Both the position numbers and the translations under genes were made by a program. From Polyangium sp. 15x6 (lineage in GTDB: Bacteria; Myxococcota_A; Polyangia; Polyangiales; Polyangiaceae): DNA of 64,000 bases. Positions 53,064-60,745 of this stretch are shown here, one piece after another (the first letter of the stretch is position 1; each line of letters begins with the position of its first letter). The notes beneath the pieces were generated by a model, which did not search any database, was not told the origin of the DNA, and saw nothing but the letters and a program-made list of their open reading frames with translations. The stretch is from positions 1 to 64,000 of the forward strand of contig NZ_JASBQE010000019.1 of assembly GCF_029960785.1 (NCBI RefSeq), read 5' to 3'.

Positions 53064-55250
53064 ATGTCGTCGCCCACGCTGCCCTATCTCCCCGAACCCA
53101 TCCCGCGTGCATCCATCGACGCGCTCACCGCCACGAGCGCACTCTTCGCGCAAATTTGCAGTGCGACCTCATCGCGGTTGGTCTCGTACCTCGAACACGT
53201 CGTGGTCCCGCCGCAGTCGGTCGTGATGCACGAGGGCGAGGTCGCGCAGGAGATGTATTTTCTCGTGTCGGGCGAAGCGCATCTGCGTCGCGCGGACGTG
53301 GACCTCGGTCGCATCGGGCCGGGCGCGCACTTCGGTGCGTTCGCGTTCATCGCGAGGCGCCTGCGGACGTCGAGCGTGGTGGCGGCGTCGACGCTCACGC
53401 TCGCGCGGCTCTCGCGCGAGAAGTACGAGCGGATGTCGAAAGAAGACCCGGAGCTCGCGCTCTGCCTGACGCAGGCGCTCGTGGCGTCGCTCGGAAAAGA
53501 GCTGACCGAGATGACGGAGAGCGTGGGCGTGCTCCTTGGCGAGCGCTCGCTGCCGCGGCGCGTGTTCGTCGACGTCACGGTGAACCGCGCGTGGACGCGG
53601 GTGCGGACGGGGACGCGCCTCGGCGACCTCGTGCCGCGCGAGGTCGACGGCGATCCGGTGGTGGCGGCGCTCGTGAACAACAAGGCCGTCGCGCTCGGGA
53701 TGCCGATCACCTCGGACGCGCACGTCGAGCCGCTCGGCGCGTCGCACTGGGAAGGCAAGCGCGTCTATCGGGCGAGCCTCGGGCTCTTGCTGCTCGAAGC
53801 ATCACGTCGCGCCTTTCCGGATGTCTCCGTGCGGCTCGGGCCCGGCGCGGGCTTCGGTCAATCGATCGAGCTCTTGCACCCGGGCGCGCTCTCGCTCGCG
53901 ACGTGGGCCAGGCGCGTGATGGGGATGATGCACGAGCTCATCGCGGCCGACTTGCCGTTCCAGCAGGAGCTCTGGACGGTGGACGAGGCGCGTAGCCACT
54001 TCGCCGAGGAGGGCGCGCGGGACTTGCTCGCGCTGCTGCGCACGTGGCGGACAGGGCACGTGCAGCTCGTCTGCGCGGGGTCCGCGGCGGTGCTGTCGAT
54101 GACGCCGCTCTTGCCGAGCGCGGGGCACATCGCGCCGTTCCCGTTCCGCATCGAGGTCGACGGCGAGGCGGTGATGCTGCGTTACGGCGACGAGTCACGC
54201 GTGAAGCCCGAGGGGGGCGCGGCGCCGCTTTCGACGCGCCTTCCCGAGGACATCCAGCCCGAATCGGCGCGGCACGGGGTACGGCAAGACGAGCCCTGGC
54301 TGACGACGCTGGGGATCACGAGCGTGGGCGCGTTCAACGACGCGTGCGTGCGCGGCAAGACGCCGGAGATCATCCGGGTGAGCGAGGGCCAGCACGAGAA
54401 GCGCATCAGCCGCATCGCGGACGCGATCGCGGAGCGCGGGACGATCCGGGTGATCTGCGTGGCGGGCCCGTCGTCGTCGGGCAAGACGACGTTCCTGTCG
54501 CGCCTGACGGTGCAGCTCCTCGTGAACGGGATCCACCCGGTGGGGTTGTCGCTGGACGACTACTACGTCGACCGGGAGAAGACCGCGCGGGATGCACGAG
54601 GCGAGTACGACTACGAGTCGCTCGAAGCGCTCGACGTCGGCGCGCTGCGTGATCACCTCGCGCGCATCGTCGCCGGGCAGACGGTGAAGACGTCGCGGTA
54701 CGACTTCGTGACGGGCAAGAGCCATCCGGACGGCGGGCGCGAGGTGACGCTGCGCAGCTCGGACGTGCTCCTGATCGAGGGCATCCACGGGCTGAACCCG
54801 AAGCTCGTCGATGGGATCCTCCCGCGGGACAAGGTCTTCCGGATCTTCATCCAGCCGATGACGGCGCTGCCGTTCGACCGGGTGAACCGCATCCACGTGT
54901 CCGACGTGCGTCTGCTCCGGCGCATCGTGCGCGACCGTCACGGGCGCGGGGCGAACGCGGCGGCGAACATCCAGCGCTGGCCGTCGGTGCGCGCGGGCGA
55001 ACGCACGAACATCTTCCCGTTCCTCGCGCAGGCGGACGCGATCTTCGACTCGTCGCTCGTCTACGAGCTCGGCGTGATCAAGGTGTTCGCCGATCGCTAC
55101 CTGCTCGAAGTGTCGCAGGAGCATCCCGCGTTCGTGACGGCGTATCGGCTGAGGCAGCTCATCGACAAGGTGGTGACGATCTACCCGGATCACGTGCCGC
55201 CGACGTCGATCCTGCGGGAGTTCATCGGGGGGAGCGGGTTCGAGTACTAG
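53064..55250 (+). CDS. cNMP-binding/TGS/uridine-kinase-type fusion protein
   Basis: A 728-residue protein with three modules. Residues about 40-150 form a cyclic-nucleotide-binding domain (SVVMHEGEVAQEMYFLVSGEAHL, GPGAHFGAFAF). Residues about 165-235 form a TGS-like domain (FVDVTVNRAWTRVRTGTRLGD), followed by a threonyl-tRNA-synthetase-like middle region. The C-terminus (about 450-728) is a P-loop phosphoribulokinase/uridine-kinase domain with GPSSSGKTT (468-476), LSLDDYYVDRE and LIEGIHGLN. TGS plus uridine-kinase architectures are known; the added cNMP domain suggests cAMP/cGMP control of nucleoside phosphorylation. Substrate unproven. Confidence 0.8.
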   Translation: MSSPTLPYLPEPIPRASIDALTATSALFAQICSATSSRLVSYLEHVVVPPQSVVMHEGEVAQEMYFLVSGEAHLRRADVDLGRIGPGAHFGAFAFIARRLRTSSVVAASTLTLARLSREKYERMSKEDPELALCLTQALVASLGKELTEMTESVGVLLGERSLPRRVFVDVTVNRAWTRVRTGTRLGDLVPREVDGDPVVAALVNNKAVALGMPITSDAHVEPLGASHWEGKRVYRASLGLLLLEASRRAFPDVSVRLGPGAGFGQSIELLHPGALSLATWARRVMGMMHELIAADLPFQQELWTVDEARSHFAEEGARDLLALLRTWRTGHVQLVCAGSAAVLSMTPLLPSAGHIAPFPFRIEVDGEAVMLRYGDESRVKPEGGAAPLSTRLPEDIQPESARHGVRQDEPWLTTLGITSVGAFNDACVRGKTPEIIRVSEGQHEKRISRIADAIAERGTIRVICVAGPSSSGKTTFLSRLTVQLLVNGIHPVGLSLDDYYVDREKTARDARGEYDYESLEALDVGALRDHLARIVAGQTVKTSRYDFVTGKSHPDGGREVTLRSSDVLLIEGIHGLNPKLVDGILPRDKVFRIFIQPMTALPFDRVNRIHVSDVRLLRRIVRDRHGRGANAAANIQRWPSVRAGERTNIFPFLAQADAIFDSSLVYELGVIKVFADRYLLEVSQEHPAFVTAYRLRQLIDKVVTIYPDHVPPTSILREFIGGSGFEY

Positions 55251-55254
55251 GAGG

Positions 55255-55980
55255 TCAAACGGAGTCGGGATCGACGCCGAGGGCGCGGAGTTTTTCGGCG
55301 AGGCGATCGGCGCGTGCGTGCTCGGCTTCTGCGCGTTCGGCGAGCTCGCGTCCCGTGGGCAAGAGAGCGCCTTCCTTTGTGGAGAAACGAAGCATGCCCT
55401 CGTGGATGCCGATCATGCCCTCGTGGACGCCCAGGAAGAGACCGAGCTCTCGGCTCCACAAGCGCCCGGAGGCGTCTGGCATGAGCGGCGTGTACTGGCC
55501 CTTGATCAACTCGAAGCCCGAGAACTCCTTCGTCTCGGGATCGAACCAGAAGTACTCGGGCGTGCGGAAGACGTCCTGGTAGACCTGCTTCTTGAGGCCT
55601 TGATCAAGCTGCTTCGTACTCGGTGCGAGGATCTCGACGATCACGTTCGGGTACATCCCGCCCTCGTGCCAGACGGTCCAGCTCCTGCGCGGCTTGCGCT
55701 CGGCGCCGAGCACAACGAAGAAGTCGGGGGCACCGAACGTCTCGCCCGCGAGGTGCTTGGCGTTGAACTCGATCACCAGGTTGCCTGCGGCGAAGAAATC
55801 CGTCCGGTCTTTCCAGTGAATCTCGATGCTCTCCAGGAGGAGGAAGAGCTGCGCGGCATGGATGGAAGATTCGAAGCCAAGCGCTTCGCTCCAGAGTTCT
55901 TCCTTCGGCAGGTCGAGGTTGGCGGTGTCGTCCACGTCGTTCTCCATGAAGGAGGAGGAGGCCATCAGGGACCCGCTCAC
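55255..55980 (-). CDS. Uma2 family (PD-(D/E)XK-like) endonuclease
   Basis: A 241-residue protein of the Uma2/DUF820 family. Family core motifs are LVIEFNAKHLAGETFGAPDFFVV (the conserved Asp in APDFFV) and PNVIVEILAPST (Glu and following pattern), then PEYFWFDPETKEFSGF, consistent with a restriction-endonuclease-like fold. Family members are mostly uncharacterised nucleases. A local near-repeat LGVHEGM/IGIHEGML is seen before the C-terminal helical tail (AERAEAEHARADRLAEKL). It overlaps the upstream gene by 4 bp, so it ends an operon of unknowns. ATG 55965 is an alternative start. Confidence 0.75.
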   Translation of the reverse strand: MSGSLMASSSFMENDVDDTANLDLPKEELWSEALGFESSIHAAQLFLLLESIEIHWKDRTDFFAAGNLVIEFNAKHLAGETFGAPDFFVVLGAERKPRRSWTVWHEGGMYPNVIVEILAPSTKQLDQGLKKQVYQDVFRTPEYFWFDPETKEFSGFELIKGQYTPLMPDASGRLWSRELGLFLGVHEGMIGIHEGMLRFSTKEGALLPTGRELAERAEAEHARADRLAEKLRALGVDPDSV

Positions 55981-56258
55981 GGCTCGGAGACGTCGAAATC
56001 ATGGGCACTCGACGAGTCGGCTTGCCGGAGGGCACGGACCTCCCGCCGCAATGCAACCAGCTCCCGGACGGTGACCCGAAACCGCTCTTCCGCTTCCTGT
56101 CGTTCTTGCGTGCGCTCGTGCTCCTGCGCGAGAAGCCACCCCTTGATGTCTTCGAGCTCGAGTCGGATGGCGAGCGCAAACAGCACAGCAATCAGGGCTA
56201 ATGCAGCAAAGAGCCCGCCGGCCGCGAGGGCCGAGTAAAAGAGCCAAAGCGGAACCAC
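55977..56258 (-). CDS. single-pass coiled-coil membrane protein
   Basis: A 93-residue protein from GTG 56258 (RBS AAAGGGGG 7 nt upstream). One membrane helix (LFYSALAAGGLFAALALIAVL) is followed by a charged helical tail (LAQEHERTQERQEAEERFRV...EVRALRQ) that reads as a short coiled coil. No family is recognised. Overlaps both its neighbours' ends: start inside the upstream gene's 3' end, and 4 bp with Uma2. Likely translationally coupled to both. Confidence 0.55.
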   Translation of the reverse strand: MVPLWLFYSALAAGGLFAALALIAVLFALAIRLELEDIKGWLLAQEHERTQERQEAEERFRVTVRELVALRREVRALRQADSSSAHDFDVSEP

Positions 56259-57016
56259 CGATACCCCCTTTGCAAAATGAATAACAATACATAAAGGCCC
56301 AGGTAGGACGCTTGCGCGAGCCACCACCGCTCCGTGGGCGCCATCCGCGGGAGTGGCAGATACGGCCCCCCGAACAGAAGGCCATCAGCAAGTCCAAAAA
56401 GCATGGGCGCGGCGTGCTCGACGGAGGGCCGCGTCGCCGGGCGCGAGGTCGACGCTCGTAGTGACGCGGCGACATATCCCGCGAGAGACGCCGTAATTAC
56501 CGTGAGCTCTGCCGCGTGGAGTCCGGCTCGAATCCTCGTCAGCGGCGTTCCTGAAATGGCAGGATACGCCACGATGAGCCCCACCAGCGCCAGGCCGTAC
56601 AAGAAAATGATGGGGCGTATGGAGCGACCAAGATAGACGTGCACGGCGAGCGCGGCGGCACCGAAGATCCATCCCCAGTAAAGCGCCTCGCGTGCGAAGA
56701 ATCCGATCCGCGCGATCCCCTCGTAGGGAACCGTGGCGCCTGCCGTGAGCGGCGAGAGCGACCAGCGCGCGAAGTCGCCCAGCACCGTGTACCATAACAT
56801 GATGCTGATCGGCCGATACTCGGGCCGAAACGTTCTGGCGAGCCTTGTCGCATCGATTGCGACAATGAGTCGAACGAGCCGCAGGGTGGTGGCGAGCGCG
56901 CCGTCACCCTGCGGCAAGCCGATGGCCGGCCACCGGGTAAGCGCGAATCCGACGACGACGCAGAATCCGATCCATGCAAGCCGTCCGATCGAGCCCCAGC
57001 GCGAAGCCGGCTTCAT
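56198..57016 (-). CDS. polytopic membrane protein, function unknown
   Basis: A 272-residue protein with about six hydrophobic segments (AWIGFCVVVGFALTRWP, SIMLWYTVLGDFARW, ALYWGWIFGAAALAVHVYLG, PIIFLYGLALVGLIVAYPA, LTVITASLAGYVAASL, ASYLGLYVLLFILQRGY). No family is recognised. Met 57016 overlaps the upstream gene's stop by 4 bp (ATGA). Its 3' end overlaps the next gene's start by 61 bp. Appears to be the central membrane component of the Uma2 operon. Confidence 0.6.
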   Translation of the reverse strand: MKPASRWGSIGRLAWIGFCVVVGFALTRWPAIGLPQGDGALATTLRLVRLIVAIDATRLARTFRPEYRPISIMLWYTVLGDFARWSLSPLTAGATVPYEGIARIGFFAREALYWGWIFGAAALAVHVYLGRSIRPIIFLYGLALVGLIVAYPAISGTPLTRIRAGLHAAELTVITASLAGYVAASLRASTSRPATRPSVEHAAPMLFGLADGLLFGGPYLPLPRMAPTERWWLAQASYLGLYVLLFILQRGYRWFRFGSFTRPSRPAGSLLH

Positions 57017-57372
57017 GCGACCTGGACCGCGTCCGCCACGTGCCGCGTGCCGTCCCAGATGGCTCGGAGGTGGAAGCGCGTACCATTCGCGACGACTCCA
57101 CCCTCCGCGGCTGCGCTCGCACGGAGGAGGATGTCGTATGTCGTTCGCGAGAGGCGATAGGCTGCCACGCCCGCGGGCACGCGCTCCACGAGTGCCCACT
57201 GGATGCTTCCCGGCGTACCACCCGAGGTGGCCACGAGATGCATGGTGGCGCCGTCCGGTGTAGCGAGCTCGCCGAGCTCACGGGTGGCGTCGCGGTCGAT
57301 GAGGCGGAAAAGAAGCTTGGCGATTGCGTCGAGGAGACCAGGGGGGAGCGCGGGATCAGGGGGATCGGTCAT
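57013..57372 (-). CDS. unknown protein, first gene of the Uma2 operon
   Basis: A 119-residue protein starting at ATG 57372. It has a helical start (PGLLDAIAKLLFRLIDRDATRELGE) and then alternating strands (GATMHLVATSGGTPGSIQWALVERVP, HLRAIWDGTRHVADAVQV). No membrane segment or signal. Its stop overlaps the next start (ATGA), so it is coupled to the membrane protein. No family is recognised. Confidence 0.55.
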   Translation of the reverse strand: MTDPPDPALPPGLLDAIAKLLFRLIDRDATRELGELATPDGATMHLVATSGGTPGSIQWALVERVPAGVAAYRLSRTTYDILLRASAAAEGGVVANGTRFHLRAIWDGTRHVADAVQVA

Positions 57373-57499
57373 GCTCCCGATGGTACGCGCGAGGCGCGGC
57401 GTGCCGCAAGGGAAAAACCCCGCGGACAAACCTGGCGTCAGGTGAATCCGCGTGCTTTTCCGATTGCGCCGTCCTGTGGCGCGAGGGAGGCGGGATCGT

Positions 57500-58294
57500 T
57501 CAGGGAGTGGAGCTTCCCGCGGAGCCGGCGGGGGTCGCTTCGGCGGAGCCTTCGGCCGTGTCCTCGGGCTCGGGCAAGCCAGCCCTACGTCGCGCCGTGG
57601 GCCGCACGCGTTCGCTCAGGGCAGGGCGGCCGGCGAGGAGGAAAAAGGCAGCGGCTGCGTCCGCCACGCCCGAATACGACGACCCCCAGGCGGTCATGGC
57701 CTCATTCTTGGCGGTTTGCGTGAGCTGCGCCTCGCGCTTTTCGCGTTCGACATCGCCAAGCGCCGTCTTCAATGCGGAGGCGCTTGCTTTGAGGTCATCG
57801 GCGGCCGCAATGGGGTCGATCTTCAAGCTCTTGTTCTTCGGCGGCTCGGTGAGCGGGCGATTGCGAAGCTGATTCTCGACATTATCGGCGAGCACGAGGA
57901 CGGTATGCGGGTCCTCGGGAATGGGGGCGCCGAGGCCATAAGCACCGGCGACGGCCTGGCCATAATTGCGACCGAGGCCGGAGCGAAGCGTGCCGAGGAA
58001 GTCTCGCGTCTCGGCCGTGCATTCGTCGCGCTTCGCGCGGTAGCCGTCGTCATCGGAGAGCTCGACCATATGGGTACGGTCGGCCGTGACGAGCTGGTCG
58101 GCACGCGCGCGGAGGTGGGCGCCGAACGCGACGAGGACCTTGGCAATCGTGAGGTCCTGGGGGACGCCGCCAGGGAAAAGAATCTTCTCCAGGGTGGGCG
58201 CGACCTCGGGGCCGTGGATGTCGATCGCGGCGACCACGGTGTTGGTGATCGAGACGCGGTCGGAGACCATGCGGGAGGCTTTGGCTTCGCTCAT
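57500..58294 (-). CDS. hypothetical helical protein
   Basis: A 264-residue protein from ATG 58294; no strong RBS was seen. Helical segments (VSITNTVVAAIDIHG, TLEKILFPGGVPQDLTIAKVLVAFGAHLRARADQL, ADNVENQLRN) and an Ala/Glu/Thr-rich C-terminal tail (ARRRAGLPEPEDTAEG) are the main features. No signal or membrane segment. Not recognised. A TTG at 58366 would add 24 residues. The region above it (58295-58672) has no gene and is extremely G-rich on the plus strand. Confidence 0.55.
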   Translation of the reverse strand: MSEAKASRMVSDRVSITNTVVAAIDIHGPEVAPTLEKILFPGGVPQDLTIAKVLVAFGAHLRARADQLVTADRTHMVELSDDDGYRAKRDECTAETRDFLGTLRSGLGRNYGQAVAGAYGLGAPIPEDPHTVLVLADNVENQLRNRPLTEPPKNKSLKIDPIAAADDLKASASALKTALGDVEREKREAQLTQTAKNEAMTAWGSSYSGVADAAAAFFLLAGRPALSERVRPTARRRAGLPEPEDTAEGSAEATPAGSAGSSTP

Positions 58295-58672
58295 GAGGAC
58301 GTGGGTACCCGAACGAAGGAAGGTTGGGAAGGGGGATTGCGGGAGCGTCCGGGGCGGGACCTTCAAGATGAAGATGGGGCTCCGGGGACGAACGGGACGC
58401 GGCGATCGGGCGCGCGGAGGGGGGCGGGGGCGGCGGGAGGCGAATGGGAGCGGTGTGGAGGGCGGGGGCGGGACGTGGGGTGAGGGTTCGAGCGGCGAGG
58501 GGTGAGGCGGGGGAGGCGAGGTGGGTGTTTGGTTCGGGAGAGGCGCGGCGGGGGCGGCGGCGCGCGGGTTCGACGGGCGAGAGGCGTTCCGGCGGCGACG
58601 GGAGACGGCGCGGGGGTGAACATGAGGAAGCGGAGGGCTCGACGGCCTGCGCGGCGTGGTAGGTTGCTCCGC
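58295..58672. other. 378-bp G-rich gap, no gene
   Basis: The plus strand is strongly purine/G-skewed with many GGG to GGGGGG runs between about 58380 and 58620. G-quadruplex formation or R-loops are possible. Frames crossing it on either strand read as Arg/Pro/Gly low complexity without a start signal or domain. Confidence 0.6.
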
Positions 58673-59106
58673 ATGTCAGCGGCCTGGCCGAGGATGTATC
58701 GATCGATGGTGCCGGAGGACCCGTCGCGTCGCCCGTCGTTCCGAAGGTGGGGACGGCGGCGAACATGCTCGGCGTGCGCGTGGTTGTTGATGTGCAGCCC
58801 GATGGCGAGGGGAAGGTGGGGCCGTCCGGCAAGGGGCTGTCCGTCGCGCCGAGCGTGAGATCACTCCCTTTGCGGCTCGTGCCTGAACGTCTCCGACATA
58901 GGGTTCCGGGCGCTCGGGGAAGTGACGACCTTCGGGTATTCCGACTCGGGGAGGCGCCTTTTGAGGCTGCTCCCGTTGGCGATGCGCTGGCGCTCCTCCC
59001 GACCTCAGCCACCCATGGCGTGCTCCAGCCGAGCCGGGCAACGCAGCTCGAGCAATATCAAAGAGACCTTGCGGCTACGCGGGGATCGTGGGTCGACGAA
59101 GGGTGA
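58673..59106 (+). pseudogene. effector-like small protein interrupted by a 1-nt frameshift
   Basis: ATG 58673 opens MSAAWPRMYRSMVPEDPSRR, and after about 25 codons the coding signal moves to the next frame: PKVGTAANMLGVRVVVDV, GKGLSVAPSVRSLP, RHRVPGARGSDDLRVFRLGE, and finally HGVLQPSRATQLEQYQRD and AATRGSWVDEG. Inserting one base near 58741 (for example a C in the CC run at 58741-58742) would give a 144-residue protein. The C-terminal pattern HGxxxPxxxxxLxxYQxxLAATRxxW resembles small secreted-effector-like proteins, including Tse2-like ADP-ribosyltransferase toxins, as I recall them. That match is tentative. The stop overlaps the next gene's ATG (TGATG). Either decayed, or a sequencing or frameshifting event. 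Confidence 0.45.
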
Positions 59107-60311
59107 TGGTCATGTCCAAGTCCGCACGCGAAGGATACGAAGCTCTCCTCGTGGAGCTCCACCGCGAAATGCGAGCCGGGCGGCGCGACGGCGAGAGGGC
59201 GGAAGCGATCGCGGCTCCGATGGATGCCTTTTGGTATCAACTGTCGGAGGATGAGCAGACGCTCTTTGGTGAGCTGTCGGAAGATCTGTACCTCATCGAG
59301 GACAAGCGTCGGGTGGTGCCGCTCGCGGAGGGGGAAACGCTGGCGAGCGTGATGCAGGTGCTCGCCACCGCATTCAAGGCCAACGACGCTCGCCGAACGC
59401 TCGAGCTCTTGAGAAAGAAACCGACGCTCGAAGCCCCGGATGTGTACGCGATCGGGCGCTGCTGGAGTGATCTCGGGTTCCACCTCGGCGCCGCGTGTTT
59501 TTACGATTTCGCGAACGAGCTTTCGCCGAAGGACAATTACGACGCCCTTACCCTCGACGCGCTCGTCCGCGCGGGCGCGCTCGAAGAGGCGATGGCCCGC
59601 GCGAAGACGATCGAGGCCCGGCCAAACGTATCCGCGAGGCTCGCCCAGGAGGTCGTCAGGGTTCTGCAACGACGGGCTGCGATGTCGGACGACGCGAGCG
59701 AGCGCCGCTCGATGCACGAGCGAGTGACGACACTCGTACATCGCACCTGGAACGATCCCGCAGCGCAGCCGGCCATCCGCGCCGACATTCTCATGGCGGC
59801 CGGCAACTCCTCCGAGGAGCTTGGAGACAAGGAGAGCGCCCTTGCGTCCTTCGAGCGAGCCGTGGCGGTTCACCGCTCCGACGAGACGCTGATGAGGCGC
59901 GGCATCGCGCTCGTGCCCGTCGACCGGACGCGCGCGTTGTGGGACTTCACGGAAGCAGTCCGGATGGGGACGAAGCGCGATTGGCCGTATCTCTACGTAG
60001 CCCTGCATGCGTTCATCGCCGGCCGGTTCGCCGATGCTGAGCGTTCTTGCGAAGCGGGCCTCGCGCTCGCGGAGCGCCCCGAGCTACGCGGTCGCTTGCT
60101 GGAGCTCTGGGCGATGGCCGCGGCCGTGCTCGATCGTCCGCCGCCCTTCGTATCCGCGCTTTTCATCGAAGCCCAGATGGAGCTGCCGCTCGATCCTCAG
60201 CTCAGGTCCAACGCGAAGCGATACCTCGAATCGCTCTCGGAAAAACGCGCGACATCCGCGAGCGACTACCAGATATCCACGGACATCGACGAACTGCGCC
60301 CGGCAGCCTGA
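59106..60311 (+). CDS. TPR-like protein coupled to the frameshifted ORF
   Basis: A 401-residue protein starting at ATG 59106, which shares a base with the stop of the preceding ORF (TGATG), a sign of translational coupling. The N-terminus EALLVELHREMRAGRRDG...MDAFWYQLSEDEQ is a recognisable block. From about residue 90, helical repeats follow (VLATAFKANDARRTLELLRK, AIGRCWSDLGFHLGAACFYDF, LGDKESALASFERAVAVH, ALHAFIAGRFADAERSCEAGLALAE), fitting TPR-like repeats for protein binding. No signal or membrane segment. If the upstream ORF is a toxin, this could be the cognate partner or chaperone, but that is inference. Confidence 0.65.
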   Translation: MVMSKSAREGYEALLVELHREMRAGRRDGERAEAIAAPMDAFWYQLSEDEQTLFGELSEDLYLIEDKRRVVPLAEGETLASVMQVLATAFKANDARRTLELLRKKPTLEAPDVYAIGRCWSDLGFHLGAACFYDFANELSPKDNYDALTLDALVRAGALEEAMARAKTIEARPNVSARLAQEVVRVLQRRAAMSDDASERRSMHERVTTLVHRTWNDPAAQPAIRADILMAAGNSSEELGDKESALASFERAVAVHRSDETLMRRGIALVPVDRTRALWDFTEAVRMGTKRDWPYLYVALHAFIAGRFADAERSCEAGLALAERPELRGRLLELWAMAAAVLDRPPPFVSALFIEAQMELPLDPQLRSNAKRYLESLSEKRATSASDYQISTDIDELRPAA

Positions 60312-60315
60312 CGGA

Positions 60316-60705
60316 TCACTTCGGCTCCTCATCATCCGTCATGATCCGGAACCCCGGATCCTCCTCCGTCGGCCCCTTCGGCTTCTGGCCCGGCGGGTAC
60401 CGCGGCGGATCACGATCGTCGCCCTTGCGCTCGTCTTCCGGCTCGGGCTCGCGCTTCTTGTCCTTGTCCTTCGATCCGAACAGGATCTCCGTCCCGAGCC
60501 GGCTCACCACGTTGTTCGCCGCGCGGTAGATCTCGCGACCTGCGACCTCGACTTGCTTGCCCACGTCCGAGCGGTCGAGCTCCTTCTTGATCCCGGTCGC
60601 CGCCATCGTGGCCGCGCGGAACAAGTGACCGAGGCCTTGCACCAGGTGCGTCTTCGCCCGCTCCGCTTGCTCGTTGCGATCGTCCCGATCGTCGTTCGCG
60701 CTCAT
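60316..60705 (-). CDS. small soluble protein, unknown
   Basis: A 129-residue protein: a charged N-terminus (MSANDDRDDRNEQAERAK), a helical core (HLFRAATMAATGIKKELD, EVAGREIYRAANNVVSRLG) and a very acidic/basic mixed tail (SKDKDKKREPEPEDERK) with a Pro-rich end. No signal. Not recognised. It converges on the TPR gene with a 4-bp gap. Confidence 0.55.
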   Translation of the reverse strand: MSANDDRDDRNEQAERAKTHLVQGLGHLFRAATMAATGIKKELDRSDVGKQVEVAGREIYRAANNVVSRLGTEILFGSKDKDKKREPEPEDERKGDDRDPPRYPPGQKPKGPTEEDPGFRIMTDDEEPK

Positions 60706-60745
60706 GCCTAGAGTGTATGGGTCGTGTCAGCGCGCTCGCAAGCCA

